DNA of 64,000 nucleotides from contig NZ_JANDMF010000011.1 in assembly GCF_031626875.1 (NCBI RefSeq), positions 1-64,000 on the forward strand. The letters are read 5' to 3'. The notes under the pieces were generated by a model. The model made no database searches and was not told the DNA's origin. It was given only the letters and a program-made list of their open reading frames with translations. This stretch comes from Clostridium sp031626875 (lineage in GTDB: Bacteria > Bacillota > Clostridia > Clostridiales > Clostridiaceae). The first letter of the stretch is position 1, and the number at the start of each line of letters is the position of its first letter. The translations under genes were made by a program, and so were the position numbers. Below, piece by piece: positions 26,634 through 34,980 of the stretch.

Positions 26634-26673
26634 TAAGGTCTGACTTAAAAGCAACTACTTAAGCCAGACCTTA
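26634..26673 (-). terminator. Terminator after tannase gene
   Basis: TAAGGTCTGACTTAA pairs with TTAAGCCAGACCTTA (one mismatch) around a 10-nt loop, 28 bp beyond the tannase stop. The minus-strand tail TAGTTTTGAG is only moderately T-rich. Confidence 0.65.
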
Positions 26674-26700
26674 GTTAAATAGATTTTATTTTTTATCTCT

Positions 26701-28236
26701 TTATTGATTAGAAACTTTATCCATCCAAGTAAATAGTTGATCTAAATCATAATCTCCACCATGCCCTTGTTCCCAAGGTACTGCATAATCAACATTGCAC
26801 CCCCTATTCTCTAGTCTTGTAGCTAAAATTACTGATATTGCAAGAGATGTATCTGCGTCTTTGGATCCTGCACGAATTCTCCAATTTTTTGTAGTTGTAA
26901 CTCCACCTTTACCAATATAGTTCATTGGATTCATCATCTTCACAATTTTAGGATCGGCCATAGTAGCACCACTTGTAGTATTATTTTTCATCCCAAACTT
27001 GGTGAAATGTTGTAAGTTCGCTGTTGAAGTTCCAAATAAGGAATTTATATCATTACTTAAATCTATTCCATCAAAAGCAGGAGCAACTTTCATTCTTCCA
27101 ACATATTTAACATATTCATCAAAGTCAATATCCTTTACTTTTCCATTTTCTATTGTCACCCAAGTAAATGATAATAAATCCTTACCACTTTCTAAAGCTT
27201 TTTGTGCTGAGTCAATCACAAAAGATTTAACATAATCTTTAAATGAACCATTACCATTTTCATCTAACCCAAGCTTATCCCCATTAACATCCTTAAGTTT
27301 TAGTCCCTTTATATACTCTGAGAATTCTGCTGCCAACTTATTGGATAACTCGATTTGATCTTCTGTCATTGTCCCTTCAACATAAGTTCTTTTCATTTTA
27401 TAATCAGTATCCTTAGTAAGTTCTAATCTTTTATAATCATTTACTCCATTAAATAACCACTCATAAGCCATATCTGCATTATCTAAGTTAGTAATTGGAC
27501 AATAACTTGATACAGCAAATATATCATCATGTTCATCAGCTGCACCAATTTCCTTCAAATATGGTTCATAATCTTTATTATTTCCAGTTGCACCAAGTAA
27601 TGCAGAAAGAGCTCCTCCTGCACTAGTACCATTAGATATAATCTTCTCAGCATCACCAGGCATGATTTTATCATTATAACGAAGGTAACGAACAGCTGCT
27701 TTTAAGTCAACAATACATGCAGGGGCCTTTCCTGTATATGTGCCACTCTCATTCTGTGTAGTACGACCACGTGCCCCTGGTTCAGCTACTACATAACCTT
27801 TTGATAATGCAATTGCTGCAGCATTTACACTACCATCCCCACTCATTGGATCTGCCCCTGGACTTCCTGGAGCACCTGGCATATAACCACCAACTGAGTT
27901 TGGGAAGAATATTGGAGCATTTTGTGCATTGAAGTTTTCAATAGCTTTACCTTCATAGTACTCTTCTGGAACATAAAAATTCATAATTTCATAATTAGTA
28001 TCCACAGGATTCTTTACATAAACAATCTTTTCATATGCACGATATGTGATAGTTTTATTGTTTACTGTTAGTGTTTTAGTCGTATAATTGTTTTGATCAA
28101 AATCTATACTATACTCTCCAGTTGAATTATTATCCTTAACCTCAGAAGCCATTACTGAAGTTACACTTAAATTCTCACATAATGCAATTAAAGACATTGA
28201 TGCAATAATAATAGTAAGGCACTTCTTAAATCTCAT
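26701..28236 (-). CDS. secreted tannase (tannin acyl hydrolase)
   Basis: It hydrolyses galloyl esters of tannins to gallic acid. The 511-residue protein has a signal peptide (about 1-30, cleavage near VMA), so it acts outside the cell. It aligns by eye along its length with the Lactobacillus plantarum tannase family: PIFFPNSVGGYMPG, GYVVAEPGARGRTT, GKAPACIVDLKAAVRYLRYN, nucleophile Ser 205 in SNGTSAGGALSALLG, DDIFAVSSYCPITNLDNADMAYEW, the Asp region AGSKDADTS (460-462), and His 492 in EQGHGGDYDLDQLFTW. AAGGGG precedes the ATG. It is divergent from a LysR regulator and close to a gallate-type decarboxylase operon. Confidence 0.93.
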   Translation of the reverse strand: MRFKKCLTIIIASMSLIALCENLSVTSVMASEVKDNNSTGEYSIDFDQNNYTTKTLTVNNKTITYRAYEKIVYVKNPVDTNYEIMNFYVPEEYYEGKAIENFNAQNAPIFFPNSVGGYMPGAPGSPGADPMSGDGSVNAAAIALSKGYVVAEPGARGRTTQNESGTYTGKAPACIVDLKAAVRYLRYNDKIMPGDAEKIISNGTSAGGALSALLGATGNNKDYEPYLKEIGAADEHDDIFAVSSYCPITNLDNADMAYEWLFNGVNDYKRLELTKDTDYKMKRTYVEGTMTEDQIELSNKLAAEFSEYIKGLKLKDVNGDKLGLDENGNGSFKDYVKSFVIDSAQKALESGKDLLSFTWVTIENGKVKDIDFDEYVKYVGRMKVAPAFDGIDLSNDINSLFGTSTANLQHFTKFGMKNNTTSGATMADPKIVKMMNPMNYIGKGGVTTTKNWRIRAGSKDADTSLAISVILATRLENRGCNVDYAVPWEQGHGGDYDLDQLFTWMDKVSNQ

Positions 28237-28352
28237 TTTTCTATCCCCTTCACTCCTAATTTCAAACTATTCTTCAGGTATCTTTAATATTATCCACATT
28301 AATAAAATTAGCTAATTATAATCATCAGTAGATAGACAAATTGTAGCCCATA

Positions 28353-28386
28353 AATTGTTGACAAACAATTCTAATTAAACTATAAT
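28353..28386 (+). promoter_or_regulatory. Consensus promoter of the LysR gene with overlapping inverted repeat
   Basis: TTGACA (28358-28363), 17 bp, TATAAT (28381-28386): both boxes perfect. AATTGTT-GACA-AACAATT (28353-28370) is a perfect 7-bp inverted repeat covering the -35 box. This suits autorepression by the LysR protein and possible control of the divergent tannase. Confidence 0.8.
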
Positions 28387-28425
28387 CTATTCCAATATAG
28401 AATAAATACCTATATGGAGGATTTT

Positions 28426-29301
28426 ATGGAAATGAATTATATTAAAGAATTTGTGGTTCTTGCAGAAGTTGGCAATTTTTCTGAAGCTGCAGAACATCTT
28501 TTTATATCACAGTCATCCCTCTCTAAACATATTAAAAGTATTGAAAGAGAACTTGGTGTACCTTTATTTAATAGATCCACTAGAAAAGTTAAACTCAATG
28601 AATTTGGACAAGTTTTTCTTCCATATGCTAGACAAATTACAAATATTCAAAATGAATATACAGAAGCCTTTTTTAATAAACTTGAAAACACAAAAAAATC
28701 AATTACAATAGGCTCCATTCCATCTATGGCACAGTATAATATCACTGATGTTTTAGCCGAATTTAAAAGAAACAATAATAACATAACATTAAATGTGATC
28801 CAAGCTGAATCAGATAAATTGGAAGATATGTTATATGAAAATATATGCGATATTGCATTTATTCGTGAAGTAAATGATGTAAATAATTTATTTACTAAGC
28901 TGCCTTATACTAGTGATACACTTGTTGCCATTTTTCCTATTAACCATCCCTTTGCAAAATACAAAACAATATCTTTAGAACAATTAAAATCAGAAAACTT
29001 CCTATTACTCCCACAAGATACAATACTTCATAATATTTGTAAAACCTCATGTAAGCATAAGGGTTTTGACCCAAATATAATTTTTACTGACCACAGAGTA
29101 GAAAATATTATTGATTTAGTTGTTAAGGGAATGGGAATTTCTCTGCTTTCTAAAAAACTAGCAATTTATTTATTTAATCCAAATATTTCAATTGTAGACA
29201 TATCTCCAAGCATATATAGTCACATAAGTCTTTGTTATAAAAAAAATACAAAATTATCAGTAATAACAAACCTCTTTTTAAGTTACATTAAATTATTATG
29301 A
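28426..29301 (+). CDS. LysR-family transcriptional regulator, tannase-linked
   Basis: The 291-residue protein has an N-terminal winged helix-turn-helix (MNYIKEFVVLAEVGNFSEAAEHLFISQSSLSKHIKSIERELGVPLF) and a C-terminal co-inducer domain (about 92-288), with the usual ITIGSIPS opening and a GMGISLLSKK segment. It is transcribed divergently from the tannase, the common arrangement for a LysR protein and its target. The inducer may be gallate or a related phenol, by context. I chose the ATG at 28426 after GGAGGATTTT; the ATG at 28414 is within that ribosome site. A perfect sigma-A promoter drives it. Confidence 0.88.
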   Translation: MEMNYIKEFVVLAEVGNFSEAAEHLFISQSSLSKHIKSIERELGVPLFNRSTRKVKLNEFGQVFLPYARQITNIQNEYTEAFFNKLENTKKSITIGSIPSMAQYNITDVLAEFKRNNNNITLNVIQAESDKLEDMLYENICDIAFIREVNDVNNLFTKLPYTSDTLVAIFPINHPFAKYKTISLEQLKSENFLLLPQDTILHNICKTSCKHKGFDPNIIFTDHRVENIIDLVVKGMGISLLSKKLAIYLFNPNISIVDISPSIYSHISLCYKKNTKLSVITNLFLSYIKLL

Positions 29302-29307
29302 TACTAT

Positions 29308-29340
29308 AAAAAAGCAGTAGCCTCATTATGCTACTGCTTT
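29308..29340. terminator. Bidirectional terminator
   Basis: AAAGCAGTAG (29311-29320) pairs with CTACTGCTTT (29331-29340) between the convergent LysR and lpdD genes. The minus strand has a T-run of six. Confidence 0.85.
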
Positions 29341-29344
29341 AAAT

Positions 29345-29716
29345 TTATATAAGTATTCTTTCTATCAATACATCTGTTAATTCTTTCAAAAGATACTTTG
29401 TAATATTAATTTCTTCAATAGTTATATTATCAACATGAATACCACAAGTCACCACTACATTTTTATTTAATTTTGAAGAAAGTATATGTGATACATATTT
29501 TGCAACTTCATCATCTTTATGTCCTATTAAATTTAAAACTGATGTTGTAGAACTATTAAACTCAGAATGAGTCAAACTTGGCCTAGGAACACTTAAAGTT
29601 ACAGTACCTATATGTGGACTATCTCCTCCTGATAGTATCACACATAAATCTTCTCCTATCACAAAAGCCTTTAAGTTAATTTTTATTCTATCTCTTTCTA
29701 AAGTTAAATCATGCAT
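29345..29716 (-). CDS. lpdD: LpdD/VdcD-like subunit (prenylated-flavin chaperone-like)
   Basis: The 123-residue protein matches by eye the small third subunit found beside hydroxyarylic acid decarboxylases (LpdD, VdcD, ShdD). Its characteristic segment is VILSGGDSPHIGTVTLSVPRPSLTH. The family is thought to assist cofactor loading or assembly. GGAG lies 8 bp before the ATG. It is the last gene of the lpdC-DUF554-lpdB-lpdD operon, 17 bp after lpdB, ending at a strong terminator. Confidence 0.82.
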   Translation of the reverse strand: MHDLTLERDRIKINLKAFVIGEDLCVILSGGDSPHIGTVTLSVPRPSLTHSEFNSSTTSVLNLIGHKDDEVAKYVSHILSSKLNKNVVVTCGIHVDNITIEEINITKYLLKELTDVLIERILI

Positions 29717-29733
29717 ATCATCATCTCCACTTT

Positions 29734-30324
29734 TTAAACTCCATTACACCATCTATTAAATCCATTCACTTCAATTCCAAATCTATCAAGAATTTTGCCA
29801 ATAATATGAGTATTTAAATCTTTAATATTAGATGGCTTATTATAATAAGTAATCATTGGTGGCATAATAATTATACCTAACTCAGATAAAGAAATCATAT
29901 TTCTTAGGTGAAGTGTACTCAAAGGGCACTCTCTGGCTACTACAACTAATTTTCGTCTTTCCTTTATTGTTACATCCGCTGCTCTAAGAAGCAGATTATC
30001 AGAATATCCAGATGCTATACCTGCCACTGTTTTCATACTACAAGGTACAATTATCATTCCTTCATTTTTAAAAGTACCACTAGCTATACTTGCTCCTATA
30101 TCTTTTATAGAATAGACTTTATCTGCTAACTTCATTACATCCTTTGGCTTATATTCTGTTTCTTGAATTATTGTTTCTTCTGCTCCCTTAGAAATTACCA
30201 AGTGAGTTTCCCATTCTAGGTTTTCTCTTAATACTTCTAACATTTGTATTGCAAGCAACGCACCACTTGCGCCACTCATCCCTACCACTAATCTTTTCTT
30301 ATTGTCTTTTTTCATTTGCTCCAT
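29734..30324 (-). CDS. lpdB: UbiX-family flavin prenyltransferase (LpdB-like)
   Basis: It makes prenylated FMN, the cofactor of UbiD-type decarboxylases. About 196 residues contain VVGMSGASGALLAIQMLEVL (flavin phosphate site), PCSMKTVAGIASGYSDNLLLRAADVTIKERR and ARECPLSTLHLRNM, all hallmarks of UbiX. The start is uncertain: ATG at 30324 is my choice, with AAGG 12 bp upstream; ATG at 30336 overlaps AAGG itself, and ATG at 30315 follows GGAGCAA closely. A 113-bp gap separates it from the DUF554 gene, with no clear terminator. Confidence 0.9.
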   Translation of the reverse strand: MEQMKKDNKKRLVVGMSGASGALLAIQMLEVLRENLEWETHLVISKGAEETIIQETEYKPKDVMKLADKVYSIKDIGASIASGTFKNEGMIIVPCSMKTVAGIASGYSDNLLLRAADVTIKERRKLVVVARECPLSTLHLRNMISLSELGIIIMPPMITYYNKPSNIKDLNTHIIGKILDRFGIEVNGFNRWCNGV

Positions 30325-30437
30325 AAAATACAACATCCTTCTGCTTTATATATTTAGACTTACGCATATGTATACACTTAAATTTCTATTCTATAAAAGT
30401 TGTCCTAAGATTATAATATTGGTACAACGGATACAGC

Positions 30438-31169
30438 TTATCCTAATAAGTTTAAAATCCAATTTACCCATATCCAACTAAAAGGCATTACTAAAATCAT
30501 CGCTGGTATCATATCTGCAATTGGAAATTCCTTCAACTTAATCATTCTAAATCCTGTAGCAAGCATTAAAAATCCTCCACATGCTTTAAAATCAGAAATC
30601 ATTTCTGGTGTTGTTAGTGGATAAATAAATTTTGCTCCTAAAAACAATAGAAAGAAGATAATAAACTGTGGAATTGCAACAACAGATACTACATAGCCTA
30701 AATTACATGCAAAAATAGCAGCAGTAAAAAAATCCAATATAGACTTAGAAATCAATATTGAACTATCTCCTGTCATACCTGCATCTAATGAACCATAAAT
30801 ACCAGTTCCACTTGCACAAAATAACACAATTATGGTCACTAATGTTGATAAAAATTCTTCATTAGACAAATCAGCTTTTTGATTACTAAATAATTTTGTA
30901 ATTGGTTTTTGCATCTGAACTGCACCTTTGTTGATCCACTTTCCAAGGTTTAGTGCTAGTCCTATACCCGTTCCTACCACAATTGCAAAAATAACAGCTG
31001 GCATATACTTCATTAATCCAATAGAAGAAATCCCCATTCCCATAGAACAAACTCCAAAAACAAGTGTCAGACTTGCTTTAAATTCTGTTGTTAATTTTTT
31101 CCCTGCAATTGTTCCTATAATCCCACCTAAAACTACAGATAATGTATTAATAACTACTCCAGTTGGCAT
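30438..31169 (-). CDS. DUF554 family membrane protein
   Basis: The 243-residue protein has about seven membrane segments with small-residue-rich helices (VINTLSVVLGGIIGTIAGKKL at the start). It ends LKEFPIADMIPAMILVMPFSW, matching the DUF554 (YdfK/YqgA-like) family, whose function is not established. It sits between the decarboxylase and flavin prenyltransferase genes. A role in moving gallate, pyrogallol or another phenol is therefore possible but unproven. The ATG at 31169 follows GGAGGAGAAAGTG; an in-frame ATG five codons earlier overlaps that site. Confidence 0.82.
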   Translation of the reverse strand: MPTGVVINTLSVVLGGIIGTIAGKKLTTEFKASLTLVFGVCSMGMGISSIGLMKYMPAVIFAIVVGTGIGLALNLGKWINKGAVQMQKPITKLFSNQKADLSNEEFLSTLVTIIVLFCASGTGIYGSLDAGMTGDSSILISKSILDFFTAAIFACNLGYVVSVVAIPQFIIFFLLFLGAKFIYPLTTPEMISDFKACGGFLMLATGFRMIKLKEFPIADMIPAMILVMPFSWIWVNWILNLLG

Positions 31170-31202
31170 CACTTTCTCCTCCATTCATATAATTTGAATT
31201 AC

Positions 31203-32696
31203 CTATTTAAATAGTTCTGGAACAAAACGAGATACATCTACATCCATAAATTTAGCTCTTTCAAAACGTGCTTTTTGGTCAAATGGTACTGTACAATCAA
31301 AAATTGCCTTACATGCTACACCTCTTGCTCTTATAATTTCAGAATATTTAGGATTATTTGATGGATCCAATGGATGACACTGAACTCCTGGTATAGGAAT
31401 TATATCCAAATTTGCTTGAAATCTTGTTGTCATAGCCCACATAACATCATTCATATCAAAACAGTCTACATCTTCATCTACCACAAATACATGTTTAAGT
31501 TCTGCAAATGCACTAAAGGCTAACAATGCTGCTTGTCTTTGGCGACCTTCATCTGATGGAACAGATTTCTCAAACTGCATTATAGCAACATACTTTCCAC
31601 CCCCTGAAGAAGCACAATATACATTTACCAACTTTCCTGGTATTGCTTTTTCTACTAACGCAAGAATACTTGCTTCTGTAGGAATACCAGCCATGGAAAC
31701 ATGCTCTTCACTTGCTCCAATACAAGTTTGCATAATTGGATTTTTACGTGTTGTTACAGCTTTTACTTTAATTATTGGCAATTCTGGATTTGCAGGTCCA
31801 CAATACCCTGGAAATTCAGGCATTGCTTTTCCTGTATCTGAATTCTGATCTTCCTTAACTCTAACATTTGGGAGTATTTCTCCTTCAATTACATACTCTG
31901 CATTTGCAATTGCCTTTTCATTAACTGTTAATGCTTTTACCAATTCAACTGGTTTATTACGTATTGCTCCTGCTACTTGCAATTCATCATAACCTAATGG
32001 TGTTGTTGGTGGTTCAAAACAAGATGCAATTTCAATGGCTGGATCTACTCCAATGCTAATTGTAATTGGAAGTGTTTCACCTTTTGCTTCTGCTAATTCT
32101 CTAAAATAACCTATATGGCGAGCTCCAGGTTGTAAAAATATAGATATTTCATCTTTTGATTGTAAGCACATACGATGAATCGTAACATCTGATTCCCCTG
32201 TCTCTGGATTAGATGCATAACACATTCCAAGGGTTATATATGGACCCGCATCTTCTAATGTATTTGTTGGTGCAGGAACTAATTTTCTAACATCAAAATC
32301 TGCTTCTGTTACAAGATGTACAACTTCTTGACATTTTGCCTTTTCATTTGGAATTACTAATGGTGGAATTGGATTTTCTACAGAATCCTTTAACAAACAT
32401 CCTAGTTTCTTAGGATCACAATCAAGTAAATATCCTACTCTTTTCCTGCTTGCAAGCAATCCAATTACTACTTTTGCTTCTTCGTGTCCTTTTACATTAT
32501 TAAATATCATAGTAGGTCCTTCTTGTGTTGGCCTCATTACTGTTCCACCAGCTCCCACATGACGATAAACTCCTGATATCTCAGCAATTGAATCTACTAG
32601 TTGATCAGTTTCAATTAATTGATTAGGTATCAATTTTAGTAATTCTAAAGCTGAACGTAAGTCTGTTACCTCAATTTCCCCATTTCTTGTATCCAT
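31203..32696 (-). CDS. lpdC: UbiD-family hydroxyarylate decarboxylase, gallate decarboxylase-like (LpdC)
   Basis: This is the catalytic subunit of a non-oxidative decarboxylase using prenylated FMN. The 497-residue protein shows UbiD landmarks: DVTIHRMCLQSKDE, ISIGVDPAIEIASCFEPP, EYVIEGEILPN, EFPGYCG, the ISMAGIPTEAS-like VSMAGIPTEAS, and VDEDVDCFDMNDVMWAMTTRFQ with the catalytic acidic/Arg set. The partners lpdB and lpdD and the nearby tannase point to gallate to pyrogallol conversion. Protocatechuate, vanillate or 4-hydroxybenzoate are alternatives. TTAGGGAGG precedes the ATG. The promoter carries a MerR-type operator. Confidence 0.9.
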   Translation of the reverse strand: MDTRNGEIEVTDLRSALELLKLIPNQLIETDQLVDSIAEISGVYRHVGAGGTVMRPTQEGPTMIFNNVKGHEEAKVVIGLLASRKRVGYLLDCDPKKLGCLLKDSVENPIPPLVIPNEKAKCQEVVHLVTEADFDVRKLVPAPTNTLEDAGPYITLGMCYASNPETGESDVTIHRMCLQSKDEISIFLQPGARHIGYFRELAEAKGETLPITISIGVDPAIEIASCFEPPTTPLGYDELQVAGAIRNKPVELVKALTVNEKAIANAEYVIEGEILPNVRVKEDQNSDTGKAMPEFPGYCGPANPELPIIKVKAVTTRKNPIMQTCIGASEEHVSMAGIPTEASILALVEKAIPGKLVNVYCASSGGGKYVAIMQFEKSVPSDEGRQRQAALLAFSAFAELKHVFVVDEDVDCFDMNDVMWAMTTRFQANLDIIPIPGVQCHPLDPSNNPKYSEIIRARGVACKAIFDCTVPFDQKARFERAKFMDVDVSRFVPELFK

Positions 32697-32760
32697 AAAA
32701 AAATCCTCCCTAAAACTTAAATTATCTTGCGATTTTTAATAAAATAATCTGCATAAAGAT

Positions 32761-32791
32761 ATTTTAAGATGTATAATAACTATACACTCAA
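32761..32791 (-). promoter_or_regulatory. MerR-type promoter/operator of the lpdC operon
   Basis: Minus strand: TTGAGT (32786-32791) and TAAAAT (32761-32766) are 19 bp apart, longer than the usual 17. A dyad TGTATAGTTATTATACA (32770-32786, perfect 6-bp arms) lies in the spacer. Overlong spacers with a central dyad are the known hallmark of MerR-activated promoters. A MerR-family gene lies directly upstream. Confidence 0.82.
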
Positions 32792-32807
32792 GAACAATTT
32801 AAGAAAT

Positions 32808-33635
32808 TTATTGAATTTTTTCAACAGGAATTTGCAACTGACAAAAATCCACATTATTATTTCCATCATAAAATGTAGTGTCTAGAAGACAAGCATCAAC
32901 TATATTCCCCACAATTCTATAATTATTTTCATTAATCCAATTTACTAATTTATATAAAAATACAACATCATAAGGCATTCCATACTTATACATACAAACA
33001 TATTTTCCACAAGGTAAAGTTATAGTATTTTCAATTTCATATTCATCATCTGATAAATTTACATATCCCCCAGCTCCATTAAACAAATCATTTTTATATA
33101 ATTGATTTTTCTCAATAATAGCACCAAACCCCTTAGAAGGAAGTAACCCATATCTGCTAATAATTTTTCTTATTTTCATCTGAGTAAAGTGTAACTCTTC
33201 TCTAGATATTTCATTTTGAAATGGTAGAAATACTACTTTTCTTTCAGGTAATATTTCTATTGTAGGTTTACATAATTCATCTTTAAATTGATGTGCACTT
33301 GAATAAACATCTAACCTTTCTTTAATAAAGTTCTTGGTTAAAATCAACTTATTAATTTCTTTTTCTATGAATTCTTCATGAGATTCCAATAAATCTGTAG
33401 CTGTAGTAATATTTCTATTGTTAATATGCTCTTTTATTTTTTCAAGCTTTATGCCTACTGACTTAAGAAAACATATTTCTCTTAATACTGGAATTTGATA
33501 TGCACTATAAAATCTATACCCATTATCATAAATATCTGTTGGCTTAAATAATTCTATTTTGTCATAATAAATAAGTGTTTGCCTAGATATATTATGTAAT
33601 TCCGCCATTTGGCTTATTGATAAATATTTCTCCAC
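32808..33635 (-). CDS. MerR-family transcriptional regulator with GyrI-like effector domain
   Basis: The 275-residue protein has an N-terminal MerR winged helix (YLSISQMAELHNISRQTLIYYDKIELFKPTDIYDNGYRFYSAYQI) and a dimerisation coiled coil (about 78-125). A C-terminal GyrI-like/BmrR-like ligand-binding domain (about 125-275) begins IEILPERKVVFLPF. The start codon is GTG after TAGGAGGAATAAAA. It lies 111 bp before lpdC and the lpdC promoter has a MerR-style spacer dyad, so it is probably the activator that responds to a phenolic ligand. The ligand is inferred only. Confidence 0.88.
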   Translation of the reverse strand: MEKYLSISQMAELHNISRQTLIYYDKIELFKPTDIYDNGYRFYSAYQIPVLREICFLKSVGIKLEKIKEHINNRNITTATDLLESHEEFIEKEINKLILTKNFIKERLDVYSSAHQFKDELCKPTIEILPERKVVFLPFQNEISREELHFTQMKIRKIISRYGLLPSKGFGAIIEKNQLYKNDLFNGAGGYVNLSDDEYEIENTITLPCGKYVCMYKYGMPYDVVFLYKLVNWINENNYRIVGNIVDACLLDTTFYDGNNNVDFCQLQIPVEKIQ

Positions 33636-33676
33636 TTTTATTCCTCCTAATATATATTCAAAACTATATTTTACAA

Positions 33677-33694
33677 ATATATTCTAGAATATAT
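33677..33694. promoter_or_regulatory. 18-bp palindrome upstream of merR gene
   Basis: ATATATTCTAGAATATAT is a perfect palindrome about 42 bp before the MerR start, with TTGCAA on its upstream side. It could be an operator. It does not resemble the lpdC dyad, so the same protein need not bind both. Confidence 0.45.
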
Positions 33695-33722
33695 ATTTTT
33701 GCAACTATCAGTATTTATAAAA

Positions 33723-33750
33723 AAAGAGCTAACTTCTTTGTTAGCTCTTT
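33723..33750 (-). terminator. Terminator after LRR-dockerin gene
   Basis: AAAGAGCTAAC (33723-33733) pairs with GTTAGCTCTTT (33740-33750). The minus-strand tail has seven T residues. Confidence 0.88.
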
Positions 33751-33757
33751 ACTTATA

Positions 33758-34825
33758 TTACATTTTCCTTGCCACTCTTATTAAGTCATAGATATCAATT
33801 ATTCCATCCCCATTTATGTCTATTTCACTTTTATAATTACTATTACCTCTTTTAACATTATAACTAGCTGCTACATTGGCTAAATCATCTATTCCTACAA
33901 CTTTATCATTATTTATATCTTCTTTACATAGAATTCCAACAAACTTTACACTATCAAAAGTCTTATATTTCATAAAATTTGCTTTTGTTATATCCATCTC
34001 ATTTTCTGTTGGATTTCCTGTAATGTATATAGTGCTAGGTTCATCCCAAAGTCCAAATGCATTTTCTTCAGTTTGTGTACTTTTATTTACCCATATTTTT
34101 GCAGCTCCTGAATTCCAAAATGCATATTCTCCTACTGATTGAACACTACTAGGTATATTTATTTCTCCTATACTGCATTCATTAAAGGCATACTTTCCAA
34201 TATTCTTTATTCCTTCTCCTATATTCAATGATTTCAAATAATAACAATGTTGAAAAGCTTTATCTCCTATACTTTCTACCGATGATGGAATTGTTATCTC
34301 TGAAAGGTTTGCACAACTTTCAAATGCATTTGCACCAATTTTCTTAACCCCATTATATATTTCAACTTTTTTTAATCCCTCACACTGACCAAAAGTATCT
34401 TCTCCAATAGAATTAACACTTCCTGGAATTATAATTTCCTCTGCTTCTTTACAACTATTAAAGAAAGCTCCTCTATCTATTTCTTGAACGCCTTCTTCTA
34501 GTGTAAGTTTTGAAATATTAATACAATCACGAAAGCTATAAATTCCTATTTTCTTAATATTACTAGGTATCACTAATTCCTTAATGCTTGTACATCCATC
34601 AAAAGAGAAATCACCAATATTCTCTACTTCTATATTATTAATCTTCTCTGGAATAACTAAATTACTAGATGTTCCATTATATTTTGTTATGGTTTTAGTT
34701 GATTCATCAAATTCATAATCCCCAAAAGTAATTACTGAAGCATTTACTTTTTCTGCATTTCCTCCAAATATGTATGCTGCAAGAAACAAAATTATCAATA
34801 CAAAACTCAATTTTCTACTTTTCAT
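33758..34825 (-). CDS. secreted BspA-like leucine-rich repeat protein with C-terminal dockerin
   Basis: The 355-residue protein has a signal peptide (about 1-29). BspA-type LRR_5 repeats follow (about 65-260, each like IPSSVESIGDKAFQHCYYLKSL), then a C-terminal type I dockerin (about 302-355) with two calcium-loop halves, DINNDKVVGIDDLANVA and DINGDGIIDIYDLIRVA. Dockerins bind cohesins on other surface or secreted proteins. No cohesin is present in the window. The repeats suggest adhesion or protein binding. It is a single gene with its own terminator. Confidence 0.88.
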   Translation of the reverse strand: MKSRKLSFVLIILFLAAYIFGGNAEKVNASVITFGDYEFDESTKTITKYNGTSSNLVIPEKINNIEVENIGDFSFDGCTSIKELVIPSNIKKIGIYSFRDCINISKLTLEEGVQEIDRGAFFNSCKEAEEIIIPGSVNSIGEDTFGQCEGLKKVEIYNGVKKIGANAFESCANLSEITIPSSVESIGDKAFQHCYYLKSLNIGEGIKNIGKYAFNECSIGEINIPSSVQSVGEYAFWNSGAAKIWVNKSTQTEENAFGLWDEPSTIYITGNPTENEMDITKANFMKYKTFDSVKFVGILCKEDINNDKVVGIDDLANVAASYNVKRGNSNYKSEIDINGDGIIDIYDLIRVARKM

Positions 34826-34980
34826 AATTCCCCTCCTTTTTACTAATACTATTATAATTGTTATATTTTATATTAACAACATATTTTATCCATATAGCTC
34901 ATCAGCATTTAATTCATAAAAAGGAATATATTAAAATTACAAAAAAAATTAGGACTAATATAATATTAATCCTAATATTT

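Noticed and set aside
30325..30437. TGTATACA before lpdB as a second MerR site
   Set aside because: It shares only the half-site sequence, without the spaced dyad or a promoter with an overlong spacer.
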